Positions 19,538 to 28,247 of a DNA stretch of 64,000 nt are shown one piece after another (the first letter of the stretch is position 1; every line of letters starts with the position of its first letter). Source of the DNA: Candidatus Vondammii sp. HM_W22 (GTDB lineage: Bacteria > Pseudomonadota > Gammaproteobacteria > Chromatiales > Chromatiaceae). The notes beneath the pieces are model-generated. The model worked only from the letters and a program-made list of their open reading frames with translations, searched no databases and was not told the DNA's origin. The position numbers and the translations under genes were made by a program. The stretch covers positions 744,001 through 808,000 of the forward strand of contig NZ_CP099567.1 of NCBI RefSeq assembly GCF_022530855.2, read 5' to 3'.

Positions 19538-19555
19538 AAACAATAGGGGACGCAC
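19538..19555 (+). repeat. second copy of an 18-bp repeat (AAACAATAGGGGACGCAC)
   Basis: Identical to 18909-18926 and in the same orientation. The two copies bracket a 610-bp segment with the MITE body, the GCAAGT tract and the small membrane-protein gene. The next 270 bases, up to cysE, hold no gene that I can support. Confidence 0.85.
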
Positions 19556-19825
19556 TGAACCACCCCCAGTTTAATGAACACTTTTAATCAGCAAAATTGA
19601 CCTCCTTCACCCACCCAAATGACGAGATATCACACCGGATAACCAGTTAACTTTCTCACAAGCACTGCCAAAAATGGCGCCTGTACCCCTCGCTATGATC
19701 ACCTAAGCCCGATAGGTTCCCGGTGGGAAAAAGAGTCTGCTGGCCAGAGTGTTGAATAATCTAGTAGAATAGTAGGTCTTTCCCGCGTTCGGTTGGAGCG
19801 GGACCAAAACTGGTTGGATATTCCG

Positions 19826-20641
19826 ATGTTCTCGCGCCTGAAAGAAGATATAAACAGCGTGTTTGACCGCGATCCTGCGGCACGTAACACCTTTGAGATT
19901 TTAACCACCTATCCGGGGCTTCATGCGGTGCTGTTCTACCGTTTAAGTCATTGGCTCTGGGGGGTTGGGCTGCGTTGGTTTGCCCGGGTTGTCTCCAATT
20001 TTGGGCGCTGGATTACCGGTATTGAGATTCATCCCGGGGCAATTATCGGGCGGCGGTTTTTTATCGATCATGGCATGGGCGTGGTTATCGGTGAGACGGC
20101 GGTTATTGGTAATGATTGTACTCTCTACCACGGTGTTACATTGGGTGGAACCAGTTGGAAAAAGGGCAAGCGCCACCCGACGCTTGGCAACAATGTAGTG
20201 GTGGGTGCCGGTGCAAAGGTGCTTGGGCCGATAGAGATAGGCAATGGCGCACGAATTGGTTCGAATTCGGTTGTGGTAAAGGCGGTTCCCGCCGGGACGA
20301 CCGTGGTGGGTGTGCCGGGGCGACTGATCGAAACCGCGAAGACGGGTGATGATTCTCGCCGTACAAAAATGGCAGAAAAGATGGGTTTTGACGCCTATGG
20401 CGCTACCAGTGATGCGCCGGATCCTGTGGCCCATGCAATCAACTGTATGCTGGATCATATCCATGCAATGGACCAGCGGATGCAGGCAATATGCGAGGCT
20501 CTCAAGCGTGTCAGTGAAGAGCAGCCAGATCTTGATCTGCCCAAAATGGATGCTTGCGAAATCGCATCAACTGCAGAAGAACTCATTAAATTTCAATCAG
20601 ATAATGATGATGAGTCTGAGAAAACACACCCCAGCCAGTAA
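19826..20641 (+). CDS. cysE: serine O-acetyltransferase
   Basis: This makes O-acetylserine from serine and acetyl-CoA, the committing step of cysteine synthesis. The left-handed beta-helix hexapeptide repeats are clear: [59 protein letters not shown]. The conserved His of the active site lies in [11 protein letters not shown] chose the ATG at 19826 ([18 protein letters not shown], 271 residues), because family members begin this way; the TTG at 19793 would add 11 residues. The long acidic C-terminal tail (about 185-271) is typical of the EpsC/CysE form found beside iscR. It likely supplies cysteine for the IscS desulfurase encoded just downstream. Confidence 0.95.
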   Translation: MFSRLKEDINSVFDRDPAARNTFEILTTYPGLHAVLFYRLSHWLWGVGLRWFARVVSNFGRWITGIEIHPGAIIGRRFFIDHGMGVVIGETAVIGNDCTLYHGVTLGGTSWKKGKRHPTLGNNVVVGAGAKVLGPIEIGNGARIGSNSVVVKAVPAGTTVVGVPGRLIETAKTGDDSRRTKMAEKMGFDAYGATSDAPDPVAHAINCMLDHIHAMDQRMQAICEALKRVSEEQPDLDLPKMDACEIASTAEELIKFQSDNDDESEKTHPSQ

Positions 20642-20651
20642 GGTGCTCTAA

Positions 20652-20683
20652 ATACTTGACTATTTTAGTAAGTCTTGTATATT
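20652..20683 (+). promoter_or_regulatory. isc promoter with an IscR-box-like operator
   Basis: A -35 TTGACT (20656-20661) and a -10 TATATT (20678-20683) are 16 bases apart. The overlapping ATACTTGACTATTTTAGT (from 20652) fits the left 18 positions of the type-1 IscR consensus as I recall it, while the right end deviates. In E. coli [2Fe-2S]-IscR represses its own operon at such a site. By analogy this would adjust Fe-S assembly to demand. Confidence 0.7.
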
Positions 20684-20714
20684 AGTTCTTACAGATATTT
20701 CAGGAGCACCTGTT

Positions 20715-21209
20715 TTGAGATTGACGACTAAAGGCCGCTACGCGGTCACTGCGATGCTGGATCTCTCTTTTCATCACGGGCAGGGTCCAATAACTCTTGC
20801 TGACATCGCCGAAAGACAGGGAATCTCTCTTTCTTACCTGGAGCAGCTGTTTGCCCGGTTAAGGAGGCGCACGTTGGTCAGCAGTGTCCGGGGTCCCGGC
20901 GGTGGTTATGTGCTGGGGCGGGATGCAGAGGAGATTTTTATTGCCGAGGTGATTACCGCCGTGGACGAAAAGGTCGATACCACCCGGTGTGGTGGTGAAC
21001 ACAATTGTCAGGACAATGAGCGTTGTTTGACCCATGACCTCTGGCATGATCTCAGCGATCAGATATATGACTATCTGAACCAGATCAGTCTGGGCGATCT
21101 GATGGAGCGAAGAGGCGTGCGTCAGGTAGCACAGCGCCAGGACGAGGTAAAACTGGCAGAGGTTAATTGGGGTTCCTCGGCAGCTGATTCACAGGCTGGT
21201 GCCCGGTAA
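20715..21209 (+). CDS. iscR: Fe-S cluster-responsive regulator IscR
   Basis: An Rrf2-family winged-helix repressor that senses Fe-S status and controls the isc operon. The 164-residue protein starts [19 protein letters not shown] and has its DNA-reading helix at [15 protein letters not shown]. The cluster ligands Cys92, Cys98, Cys104 and His107 are in the expected places. The start is TTG at 20715 with AGGAG eight bases upstream. Weak initiation by TTG may keep the level low. It is first gene of the isc operon and follows the IscR-box-like promoter. Confidence 0.97.
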   Translation: MRLTTKGRYAVTAMLDLSFHHGQGPITLADIAERQGISLSYLEQLFARLRRRTLVSSVRGPGGGYVLGRDAEEIFIAEVITAVDEKVDTTRCGGEHNCQDNERCLTHDLWHDLSDQIYDYLNQISLGDLMERRGVRQVAQRQDEVKLAEVNWGSSAADSQAGAR

Positions 21210-21238
21210 ACAGAATAAGTATTTTTCGGAGTAATGAG

Positions 21239-22453
21239 ATGAAGTTACCAATCTACATGGACTACTCGGCAACCACGCCGACCGATCCTAGGGTTGCAGA
21301 GACGATGTGCCAGTATCTGATGCCTGATGGAATATTTGGCAACCCTGCCTCTCGTTCTCATGCCTTTGGCTGGGCTGCCGATGATACCGTGGAACAGGCG
21401 CGTCACGACGTGGCGGCACTGCTGAATGCCGATCCAAAAGAGATCGTCTGGACTTCCGGCGCTACCGAATCGGACAATCTTGCGACTAAGGGTGTTGCCC
21501 ATTTCTATCAGAAAAAAGGTAAGCACATTATCACCAGCAAGACTGAACACAAAGCCGTGTTGGATACCTGCCGCCAGCTGGAGCGCGAAGGATTTGAAGT
21601 CACCTATCTCGATCCTGAACCGAGTGGTCTGATCGATTTGGGCAAGCTTGAAGCGGCAATGCGTGAGGATACGATTCTGGTCTCGATCATGCATGTCAAC
21701 AATGAGATCGGGGTGATCCAGGATATAACGGCTATCGGTGAGATGACCCGTTCCCGGAAAATATTGTTCCATGTAGATGCGGCGCAGAGCGCGGGTAAAG
21801 TGCCACTCGATATGGATGAGATGAAGGTCGACCTGCTTTCTCTCTCGGCACATAAAATTTACGGCCCCAAGGGTATAGGGGCGCTTTACGTGCGGCGTAA
21901 ACCCCGAGTCCGTATCGAGGCCCAGATGCACGGTGGTGGCCATGAGCGCGGTATGCGCTCGGGTACGCTTGCCACTCATCAGATTGTTGGCATGGGTGAA
22001 GCGTTTCGCATAGCCAAAGAGGAGATGGCTCAGGATAATGAGCGTCTGGTTACTCTGCGTAACCGCCTCTGGGATGGCTTGAAAGATATGGATGAGGTCT
22101 ATCTCAACGGTGATCTCGACCAGCGAGTGTCAGGTAACATGAATATTAGTTTTGCCTACGTTGAAGGTGAGTCGCTAATTATGGCACTGAAAGATATCGC
22201 TGTTTCATCTGGATCGGCTTGTACCTCCTCCAGCCTGGAGCCCAGCTACGTGCTGCGGGCTTTGGGGCGTGAAGATGAGCTGGCTCACAGCTCTATCCGC
22301 TTTTCCATTGGCCGCTTTACCACCGAAGAAGAGGTCGACTATGTGGTTAAGCTGGTCCGCGAGCAGGTTACCCGCCTGCGTGAACTCTCCCCTCTGTGGG
22401 ATATGTTCCAGGACGGTATTGATCTCAAATCGGTGCAGTGGGCAGCGCATTAG
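21239..22453 (+). CDS. iscS: cysteine desulfurase IscS
   Basis: A PLP enzyme that takes sulfur from cysteine as a persulfide and delivers it to IscU and to tRNA thiolation. The length is 404 residues, as in E. coli. The PLP-binding lysine is Lys206 ([10 protein letters not shown]) and the sulfur-carrying cysteine is Cys328 in the mobile loop [14 protein letters not shown]. The N-terminal [16 protein letters not shown] and the cofactor-contacting [10 protein letters not shown] are intact. AACAGAATAAGTATTTTTCGGAG precedes the start in the short gap after iscR. Confidence 0.98.
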   Translation: MKLPIYMDYSATTPTDPRVAETMCQYLMPDGIFGNPASRSHAFGWAADDTVEQARHDVAALLNADPKEIVWTSGATESDNLATKGVAHFYQKKGKHIITSKTEHKAVLDTCRQLEREGFEVTYLDPEPSGLIDLGKLEAAMREDTILVSIMHVNNEIGVIQDITAIGEMTRSRKILFHVDAAQSAGKVPLDMDEMKVDLLSLSAHKIYGPKGIGALYVRRKPRVRIEAQMHGGGHERGMRSGTLATHQIVGMGEAFRIAKEEMAQDNERLVTLRNRLWDGLKDMDEVYLNGDLDQRVSGNMNISFAYVEGESLIMALKDIAVSSGSACTSSSLEPSYVLRALGREDELAHSSIRFSIGRFTTEEEVDYVVKLVREQVTRLRELSPLWDMFQDGIDLKSVQWAAH

Positions 22454-22562
22454 ATCCAGGTTCAGGCATCAATGTTGAGCCTAGCCTCTATTTGATTTAG
22501 TTTGATGTTAACCGGTACTGCATGATTCTTGGGATCCTACGCAGAACCAGGAGATTGGGACA

Positions 22563-22955
22563 ATGGCATATAGTGATAAGGTTTTGGACCATTACGAAAA
22601 TCCGCGGAATGTCGGGTCCATGGATAATAGCGATTCTACTGTGGGTACCGGTATGGTGGGTGCTCCTGCCTGCGGCGACGTAATGCGGCTGCAGATTCAG
22701 GTCAACGACGAAGGCGTTATCGAAGATGCCAAATTTAAGACTTATGGCTGCGGTTCGGCCATTGCCTCCAGCAGTCTGCTGACTGAATGGGTAAAGGGCA
22801 AAACGCTGGAAGAGGCTCAGGAGATCAAAAACACAGATATTGTTGAAGAGTTGGCGTTGCCACCGGTGAAAGTTCACTGTTCAGTACTGGCCGAAGATGC
22901 CATCAAGGCCGCAGTGGATGATTACCACTCCAAGCAGGATCAGCAAACGTCCTGA
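22563..22955 (+). CDS. iscU: Fe-S cluster scaffold IscU
   Basis: The scaffold on which IscS-derived sulfur and iron are joined into [2Fe-2S] clusters. The 130 residues include the three ligands Cys37 (GAPACGD), Cys63 (YGCGSA) and Cys106 (VHCSVLAEDA). The LPPVK motif (99-103) is the known docking site for the chaperone HscA, encoded downstream. GGAGATTGGGAC provides the ribosome site. Confidence 0.98.
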   Translation: MAYSDKVLDHYENPRNVGSMDNSDSTVGTGMVGAPACGDVMRLQIQVNDEGVIEDAKFKTYGCGSAIASSSLLTEWVKGKTLEEAQEIKNTDIVEELALPPVKVHCSVLAEDAIKAAVDDYHSKQDQQTS

Positions 22956-23027
22956 ATTTGTATCGATTTCAGTTTTGGCCGGTGATGTATATTACTGTTC
23001 GTACCGGAACCGGGAGATGAAGTTAGT

Positions 23028-23351
23028 ATGGCGATTACAATTACAGAAGCTGCCGCCAATCATGTGCAGAGTTTTTTGGCGAGCCGCAGAAAAGGCGTAG
23101 GCGTTCGCTTGGGTGTGCGGACCTCCGGGTGCTCCGGCATGGCTTATGTGCTGGAGTTTGCCGATGAAGCCGAGAAAGATGATATGATTTTCGAAGAGTA
23201 TGGTGTCAAAGTGCTGGTAGACCCAAAAAGCCTGCTCTACCTTGAGGGCACTGAGCTGGATTATACCAAAGAGGGGTTGAATGAGGGCTTTAAATTCAAT
23301 AATCCCAATGTCAAGGACGCTTGCGGCTGTGGTGAGAGCTTCACTGTCTGA
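23028..23351 (+). CDS. iscA: Fe-S assembly protein IscA
   Basis: An A-type carrier that passes clusters or iron to target proteins. The 107 residues have the conserved Cys35 ([10 protein letters not shown]), and the C-terminal pair Cys99/Cys101 (DACGCGESF). The start [14 protein letters not shown] is the family norm. It is in the standard operon position between iscU and hscB. Confidence 0.97.
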   Translation: MAITITEAAANHVQSFLASRRKGVGVRLGVRTSGCSGMAYVLEFADEAEKDDMIFEEYGVKVLVDPKSLLYLEGTELDYTKEGLNEGFKFNNPNVKDACGCGESFTV

Positions 23352-23482
23352 CCGCTTTTTGTTATAAGCTCCCGTAATGCCGTGCAAATGTTTGCGAGTG
23401 GATTCTCCATATCCCCCGTCGCATGGACTTTTTAGAACTTGCTCTATCGTTCTACTATGTTTATTAATCTAAGAAGTAGCAA

Positions 23483-24028
23483 ATGTTGGATTTTTCGAAG
23501 AACTACTTTGAGTTGTTCGGATTGCCTGTAGGTTATGTCCTGGACACTCAACAATTAGCAGAACGGTATCGTGAACTGCAGCGAGTGGTTCATCCTGATC
23601 GTTATGCGAGCGCTTCCGAGCAGGAGCGGCGTCTCTCCATGCAGGGATCCATATTGATCAATGAAGCCTATGAATCGCTGAAAAATCCCATCCGACGTGC
23701 CCATTACATGCTGATCCTTCATGGTATCGATATGGATGCCCGGCAGGAGGCTACCCGGGATACCGCTTTTTTAATGGAGCAACTGGAACTCCGGGAGCAG
23801 TTGGAAGAGACCCGCAACAGTCCGGATCCCTATCAGGCTATCTCCAATCTGATGGATGGTATCAGCAAGCGAATTAATACCCTGGTTGGCCAGATGGCTG
23901 TCCAGTTTGAAGCTGCCACCCCCGACGAGTTGGAAGAGGCGAGAGAGATCCTGCGCAAGATGCAGTTTCTCCAGAAACTCCGATTTGATGCCGAATCCCT
24001 CGAAACCGAGTTGGACGAGGCCCTGTAA
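23483..24028 (+). CDS. hscB: co-chaperone HscB (J-domain protein)
   Basis: This brings IscU to HscA and stimulates its ATPase. The N-terminal J-domain (about 1-75) carries the HPD triad at residues 37-39 (RVVHPDRYA), and the C-terminal three-helix region (about 90-181) binds IscU. The length of 181 residues is normal. It follows iscA after a gap of about 130 bases and is 16 bases before hscA. Confidence 0.96.
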   Translation: MLDFSKNYFELFGLPVGYVLDTQQLAERYRELQRVVHPDRYASASEQERRLSMQGSILINEAYESLKNPIRRAHYMLILHGIDMDARQEATRDTAFLMEQLELREQLEETRNSPDPYQAISNLMDGISKRINTLVGQMAVQFEAATPDELEEAREILRKMQFLQKLRFDAESLETELDEAL

Positions 24029-24044
24029 GGAGCTATTCGCGCAT

Positions 24045-25952
24045 ATGGCACTGTTACAGCTCGCAGAACCGGGTCAATCCGAGGCTCCGCATCAGCATCG
24101 CCTAGTGGCGGGAATCGATTTGGGTACCACAAATTCACTGGTGGCCGCTGTTCGCGGTAGACAGGCGGAGACACTACCGGATGAGGAGGGCAGGCATTTG
24201 CTTCCCTCGGTGGTTCGTTACACTTTAGATGGTGTGATAGTGGGGGATGAGGCCAAATTAAAGGCTTCTGCCGATCCGCTCAATACCATTGTTTCAGTAA
24301 AGCGTCTGATTGGTCGTGGGCTGGGTGAGATAAAATCCCTGGGCGGTCGGCTACCCTACGAGTTTCGGCAGCAAGGGAGCGCCGTGCCCCGTATCCATAT
24401 GGTGGTGGGTGACGTCAGTCCGATAGAGGTCTCGGCTGAAATACTCAAGAACTTGGTGGCGCGGGCAGAAGATACCCTTGGCGGTGACCTGACCGGCGCG
24501 GTAATCACCGTACCGGCCCATTTCGATGATGCTCAGCGGCAGGCGACAAAAGATGCGGCCAAAGTTGCCGGGCTGAAAGTGCTGCGTCTGCTCAATGAAC
24601 CTACGGCTGCCGCCGTCGCTTATGGTCTTGACACCGGCTCTGATGGGATCCATGCCATCTACGACCTAGGTGGTGGTACTTTTGATATCTCCATTCTGCG
24701 ACTCAATAGAGGGGTCTTTGAAGTACTTTCCACCGGTGGCGATTCAGCACTGGGTGGCGATGATTTCGATCGACTGATAGCCGAGTGGATCATGCAGCAG
24801 GCCGGTATTCAGGGTGATACCGATCATGCCACTCTGCGGCATCTGATGGAGAGTGCCTGTGCCGCTAAAGAGATTTTGACGTTGTCCAATGAGGCCGGGC
24901 TGGGTATTCAGCTGGAAGACGGTTCTCGTTGGCGGGGCTGGTTGTCCCGGAGTAAATTCGATCAGCTGGTTGATCCACTGATTCGAAAAACCCTGGCACC
25001 TTGTCGCCGGGCTTTGCGGGATGCGGGGATCACTACCGAAGAGATTGAAGATGTCGTCATGGTGGGTGGTTCAACCCGGGTGCCCCGAGTGCGTGAGCTG
25101 GTGGGTGAGTTTTTCAAGACAGAGCCGATGGTCAGCATTGATCCCGACCGGGTGGTTGCCATAGGTGCAGCTGTTCAGGCCGATATTCTGGCGGGTAACA
25201 AGCCGAATGATAAGATGTTGCTGTTGGATGTCAATCCCCTTTCCCTGGGGCTTGAGACCATGGGTGGATTGGTTGAGAAGGTGATTCCGCGCAACACCAC
25301 GATTCCTGTGGCCCGGGCCCAGGAGTTCACCACATTCAAAGACGGTCAGGCTGCGATGGCTGTTCACGTGCTCCAGGGTGAGCGTGAGCTGGTCAGTGAC
25401 TGCCGCTCTCTGGCGCGCTTCGAGCTTCGGGGGATTCCCCCTATGGTGGCGGGCGCTGCCCGTATCCGCGTGACCTTTTCGGTAGATGCCGATGGCCTGC
25501 TGAATGTTGATGCTGAAGAGCAGAGCAGTGGCATCAAGGCGAGCGTCGAAGTGAAACCGGCCTATGGCCTTACGGACAGCGAGATCGAGGCTATGCTGAG
25601 TGACTCCATCGATCATGCCAAGGGTGATATGGAAACACGGCGTTTGCGCGAAGAACAAGTTGCGGCTGAGCGGGTTATAGAGGCATTAACTGCGGCATTG
25701 AGAGATGATGGGGATACCCTGCTGTCGGCCGAAGAGAGGACGCAGATCGACGCGGCCCTTGCCAGCTTGATTGAGGCCTCAAAAAGCAGTGGCCACAAGG
25801 TGATAAAGGCCGCAGTCAAAGCATTGGAGACGCAGTGCGATTTCTATGTTGAACGCCGGATGAATGCCAGTGTGAAAACCGCGATGTCCGGCCATACAGT
25901 GGACGAGTTTGGGGGTTTAAAAAAGAAACGCAGAGAGTGCAGAAAACCGTAG
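24045..25952 (+). CDS. hscA: Fe-S assembly chaperone HscA (Hsp70 family)
   Basis: A specialised Hsp70 that drives cluster transfer from IscU to acceptors. The ATPase domain shows [13 protein letters not shown] (about 24-36), [14 protein letters not shown], and [13 protein letters not shown]; the substrate-binding part begins around [14 protein letters not shown] chose the ATG at 24045 ([21 protein letters not shown] upstream), giving 635 residues; the frame is open further upstream but only as overlap with hscB. The C-terminal tail ([10 protein letters not shown]) is more basic than usual and may have been altered when the next repeat arrived. Confidence 0.96.
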   Translation: MALLQLAEPGQSEAPHQHRLVAGIDLGTTNSLVAAVRGRQAETLPDEEGRHLLPSVVRYTLDGVIVGDEAKLKASADPLNTIVSVKRLIGRGLGEIKSLGGRLPYEFRQQGSAVPRIHMVVGDVSPIEVSAEILKNLVARAEDTLGGDLTGAVITVPAHFDDAQRQATKDAAKVAGLKVLRLLNEPTAAAVAYGLDTGSDGIHAIYDLGGGTFDISILRLNRGVFEVLSTGGDSALGGDDFDRLIAEWIMQQAGIQGDTDHATLRHLMESACAAKEILTLSNEAGLGIQLEDGSRWRGWLSRSKFDQLVDPLIRKTLAPCRRALRDAGITTEEIEDVVMVGGSTRVPRVRELVGEFFKTEPMVSIDPDRVVAIGAAVQADILAGNKPNDKMLLLDVNPLSLGLETMGGLVEKVIPRNTTIPVARAQEFTTFKDGQAAMAVHVLQGERELVSDCRSLARFELRGIPPMVAGAARIRVTFSVDADGLLNVDAEEQSSGIKASVEVKPAYGLTDSEIEAMLSDSIDHAKGDMETRRLREEQVAAERVIEALTAALRDDGDTLLSAEERTQIDAALASLIEASKSSGHKVIKAAVKALETQCDFYVERRMNASVKTAMSGHTVDEFGGLKKKRRECRKP

Positions 25953-25979
25953 GCATTCTGCTACCGTCGGCAGTAACAA

Positions 25980-26260
25980 CAAAAACTCTGCGTTCTTATA
26001 CACAGTCGCTGTCGGCTATGGAGAGCGAAGCGAAGGCCGGTAGTCGGCCGCACTGCTTACCCAACGTGCGATAGTGCAAGGAGGAAGCAAAGTAGTTCCG
26101 AACACGGCGTCCAGCCATTTATGGGAGTGCCGCGTAGCCTGCGCCGAGTGAAACAATGGTGTGCGAAGCGGTGCGTACGCAGGGCAGCCGAGGCAATAAC
26201 AGGCTGTCGAAGATGGGGCTGGGGCGTCCCAAAACGCATTACGAGATCGAAGACACACTT
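25980..26260. repeat. dispersed non-coding repeat between hscA and fdx
   Basis: The hscA-fdx gap is unusually long (382 bases). The sequence contains GAGAGCGAAGCGAAGGCCGG and GTAGTCGG near 26020-26050, then GTGCGTACGCA near 26180 and ACGAGATCGAAGACACAC near 26240. A shorter version with the same blocks lies at 50640-50725 upstream of guaB. The open minus-strand frames here are probably by-products. It looks like a repeated extragenic element rather than a gene, and it may separate fdx transcriptionally from the rest of the operon. Confidence 0.6.
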
Positions 26261-26334
26261 TGAATATTTACAGAATTCCTTTGGGTATGTCTGAATGGCC
26301 ACCTTTAAGAGTAACTTTTGTTCAGGTTAACGAT

Positions 26335-26673
26335 ATGACGCAACTGATATTTCTACCCCACGAAGAGATCTGCCCGGAGGGGGCGGTGATTGAGGTGGAG
26401 CCGGGTGTGACCATCTGTGATGCAGCGCTCAAGCATGGAATCGAGGTTGAGCACGCTTGCGAGAAATCCTGTGCCTGTACTACCTGCCATGTAGTCATTC
26501 GTGAGGGTTTTGACTCTCTGGATGAGGCGGAAGAGACAGAAGAGGATATGCTGGACAAAGCCTGGGGGCTTGAACCGGAATCCCGCCTGAGCTGTCAGGC
26601 CGTGGTGAGGGATCAGGATCTGGTGATCGAACTTCCCAAATACACCATCAACATGGTTTCTGAAACTCACTGA
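26335..26673 (+). CDS. fdx: [2Fe-2S] ferredoxin of the isc system
   Basis: An adrenodoxin-like electron donor for cluster assembly on IscU. Starting at the ATG at 26335 (MTQLIFLPHEEICPEG, CAGGTT upstream) it has 112 residues. The ligands Cys42, Cys48, Cys51 (ACEKSCACTTC) and Cys87 (RLSCQAVV) match the isc ferredoxin. The acidic stretch LDEAEETEEDMLD contacts its reductase and IscS in relatives. The frame is open upstream to 26260, but that part is repeat sequence. Confidence 0.96.
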   Translation: MTQLIFLPHEEICPEGAVIEVEPGVTICDAALKHGIEVEHACEKSCACTTCHVVIREGFDSLDEAEETEEDMLDKAWGLEPESRLSCQAVVRDQDLVIELPKYTINMVSETH

Positions 26674-26687
26674 CGGAAGGAGGATGT

Positions 26688-26888
26688 ATGGAACTCAAGT
26701 GGACTGATTCTTTGGACATAGCCATAGAGCTGGATGAGTTGCACCCAGACATCGATCCGATTCATGTCAATTTCGTTGATCTTCGAAACATGGTGCTTGC
26801 ACTTGCTGGTTTTGATGATGATCCAGTGCATTCAGGAGAGAAGATCCTGGAAGCGATACAGATGGCCTGGATCGAAGAACGAGAGTAG
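26688..26888 (+). CDS. iscX: Fe-S assembly protein IscX
   Basis: A small acidic protein (66 residues) that binds IscS and iron and tunes cluster assembly. The family sequence is intact: MELKWTDSLDIAIELDELHPDIDP, then FVDLRNMVLALAGFDDDP and the ending MAWIEERE. GGAAGGAGG precedes the start, 14 bases after fdx. It is the last gene of the isc operon. Confidence 0.96.
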   Translation: MELKWTDSLDIAIELDELHPDIDPIHVNFVDLRNMVLALAGFDDDPVHSGEKILEAIQMAWIEERE

Positions 26889-26991
26889 TTGCTCCCCCCT
26901 TTTTCAATGCCGAATCATGGTGAATTCTCCATAGTCTCTATCACACGGATTTTTTGAGAACTTACGAATACTGCAAGTAAAGGGCACTGAT

Positions 26992-28230
26992 ATGTCGCTG
27001 ATCAAAGCGTTTCCAGGCTTGCGGCCTGCCGCCGGCTATGCCAAAGATGTGGTTGCCCCACCCTATGATGTCATGAGCACCGCAGAAGCGCGTGAAATGG
27101 TTGAGGGAAAACCCTGGAGCTTTCTGCATATATCACGTCCCGAGGTCGACCTGCCAGAGGGGACAGATCCCTATGCCCCGCAAGTCTACGCTAAGGCGGC
27201 GGAAAACCTCAACCGGATGATGGATGAGGGTCTTCTGGTTCAGGATAGTGAACCTTGTTACTACGTCTATCGACTGACCATGGGGAGCCATTCCCAGACC
27301 GGTCTGGTGGCCGCTGCCTCAGTGGAGGCGTATGACCGGGGGCGTATCAAAAAACATGAGTTTACCCGCCCGCTGAAAGAGGACGACCGGGTTCGCCAGA
27401 TCGATGCCCTGAATGCACAGACCGGTCCGGTCTTTCTTGTCTATCCCAGTGAGCAGCCTGTGGATCAGTTGTTGGCGGAAGCTACAGTGCAGGCTGCGGA
27501 TATGGATGTCACCGCAGAGGATGGGGTGCGGCATGAGGTTTGGGTGCTGTCGGATCAGCAGAGAGTGGCCAGACTGACAGAGCTGTTCGATGGGATGGCT
27601 GCAATCTATGTGGCGGATGGACACCATCGTTCAGCTGCCGCCTCGCGTGTGGCGGCCGACAGAAAAGCGGTCAACTCCGGTCATACGGGCGAAGAGAGTT
27701 ATAATTACTTCCTCTCGGTGATTTTTCCACACAATCAGGTGGAGATTCTCGATTACAACCGGGTAGTGAAAGATCTGAACGGGCTGGGCTTTGAGCGCTT
27801 TCTGCGGCTTGTCCGCGATCATTTCCAGGTAACGGCCAGTGATCTACCGGTCAAGCCGATGCGAACGACCGAGTTCGGCATGTATCTATCGGGGCAATGG
27901 TATCTGTTGCGGCTGAACTCTGAAAGCATCACCGGTAATGATCCTGTCGCCAGCCTTGATATCAGCCTTCTCACCCAGGAACTGATAGAACCGATTCTTG
28001 GTATCAGCGACCCCAGGCGGGATAATCGTATCGATTTCATTGGCGGTATCAGAGGATTGCAGGGGCTGGCCGATCGGGTTGACAGCGGGGAGATGGCTGT
28101 CGCCTTCTCTATCTACCCCACCTCAATGGATGCACTGATGGCGGTTGCCGATGACGACGAGGTGATGCCGCCAAAATCAACCTGGTTTGAACCCAAGCTT
28201 GCTGATGGGCTGATTAGCCACCGGCTCTGA
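26992..28230 (+). CDS. DUF1015 family protein
   Basis: A 412-residue soluble protein of the widespread DUF1015 family. Recognisable parts are FPGLRPAAGYAKDVVAPPYD at the start, the central IYVADGHHRSAAASRVAAD with clustered His/Asp that could bind metal or phosphate, and RDNRIDFIGGIRGLQGL near the end. The molecular function is not something I can state from sequence. It lies between iscX and relA, with only 17 bases to the latter, so co-expression with relA is plausible. Confidence 0.9.
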   Translation: MSLIKAFPGLRPAAGYAKDVVAPPYDVMSTAEAREMVEGKPWSFLHISRPEVDLPEGTDPYAPQVYAKAAENLNRMMDEGLLVQDSEPCYYVYRLTMGSHSQTGLVAAASVEAYDRGRIKKHEFTRPLKEDDRVRQIDALNAQTGPVFLVYPSEQPVDQLLAEATVQAADMDVTAEDGVRHEVWVLSDQQRVARLTELFDGMAAIYVADGHHRSAAASRVAADRKAVNSGHTGEESYNYFLSVIFPHNQVEILDYNRVVKDLNGLGFERFLRLVRDHFQVTASDLPVKPMRTTEFGMYLSGQWYLLRLNSESITGNDPVASLDISLLTQELIEPILGISDPRRDNRIDFIGGIRGLQGLADRVDSGEMAVAFSIYPTSMDALMAVADDDEVMPPKSTWFEPKLADGLISHRL

Positions 28231-28247
28231 ACCGCTCCGTTCCTGAA

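Noticed and set aside
23856..24044. Upstream extension of hscA into hscB
   Set aside because: The open frame overlaps conserved hscB codons; the ATG at 24045 has a ribosome site and gives the usual HscA start.
16057..26302. Minus-strand frames 26016-26258 and 26057-26302 in the hscA-fdx gap as genes
   Set aside because: They overlap each other and consist of the dispersed repeat also found before guaB; no coding features are visible.
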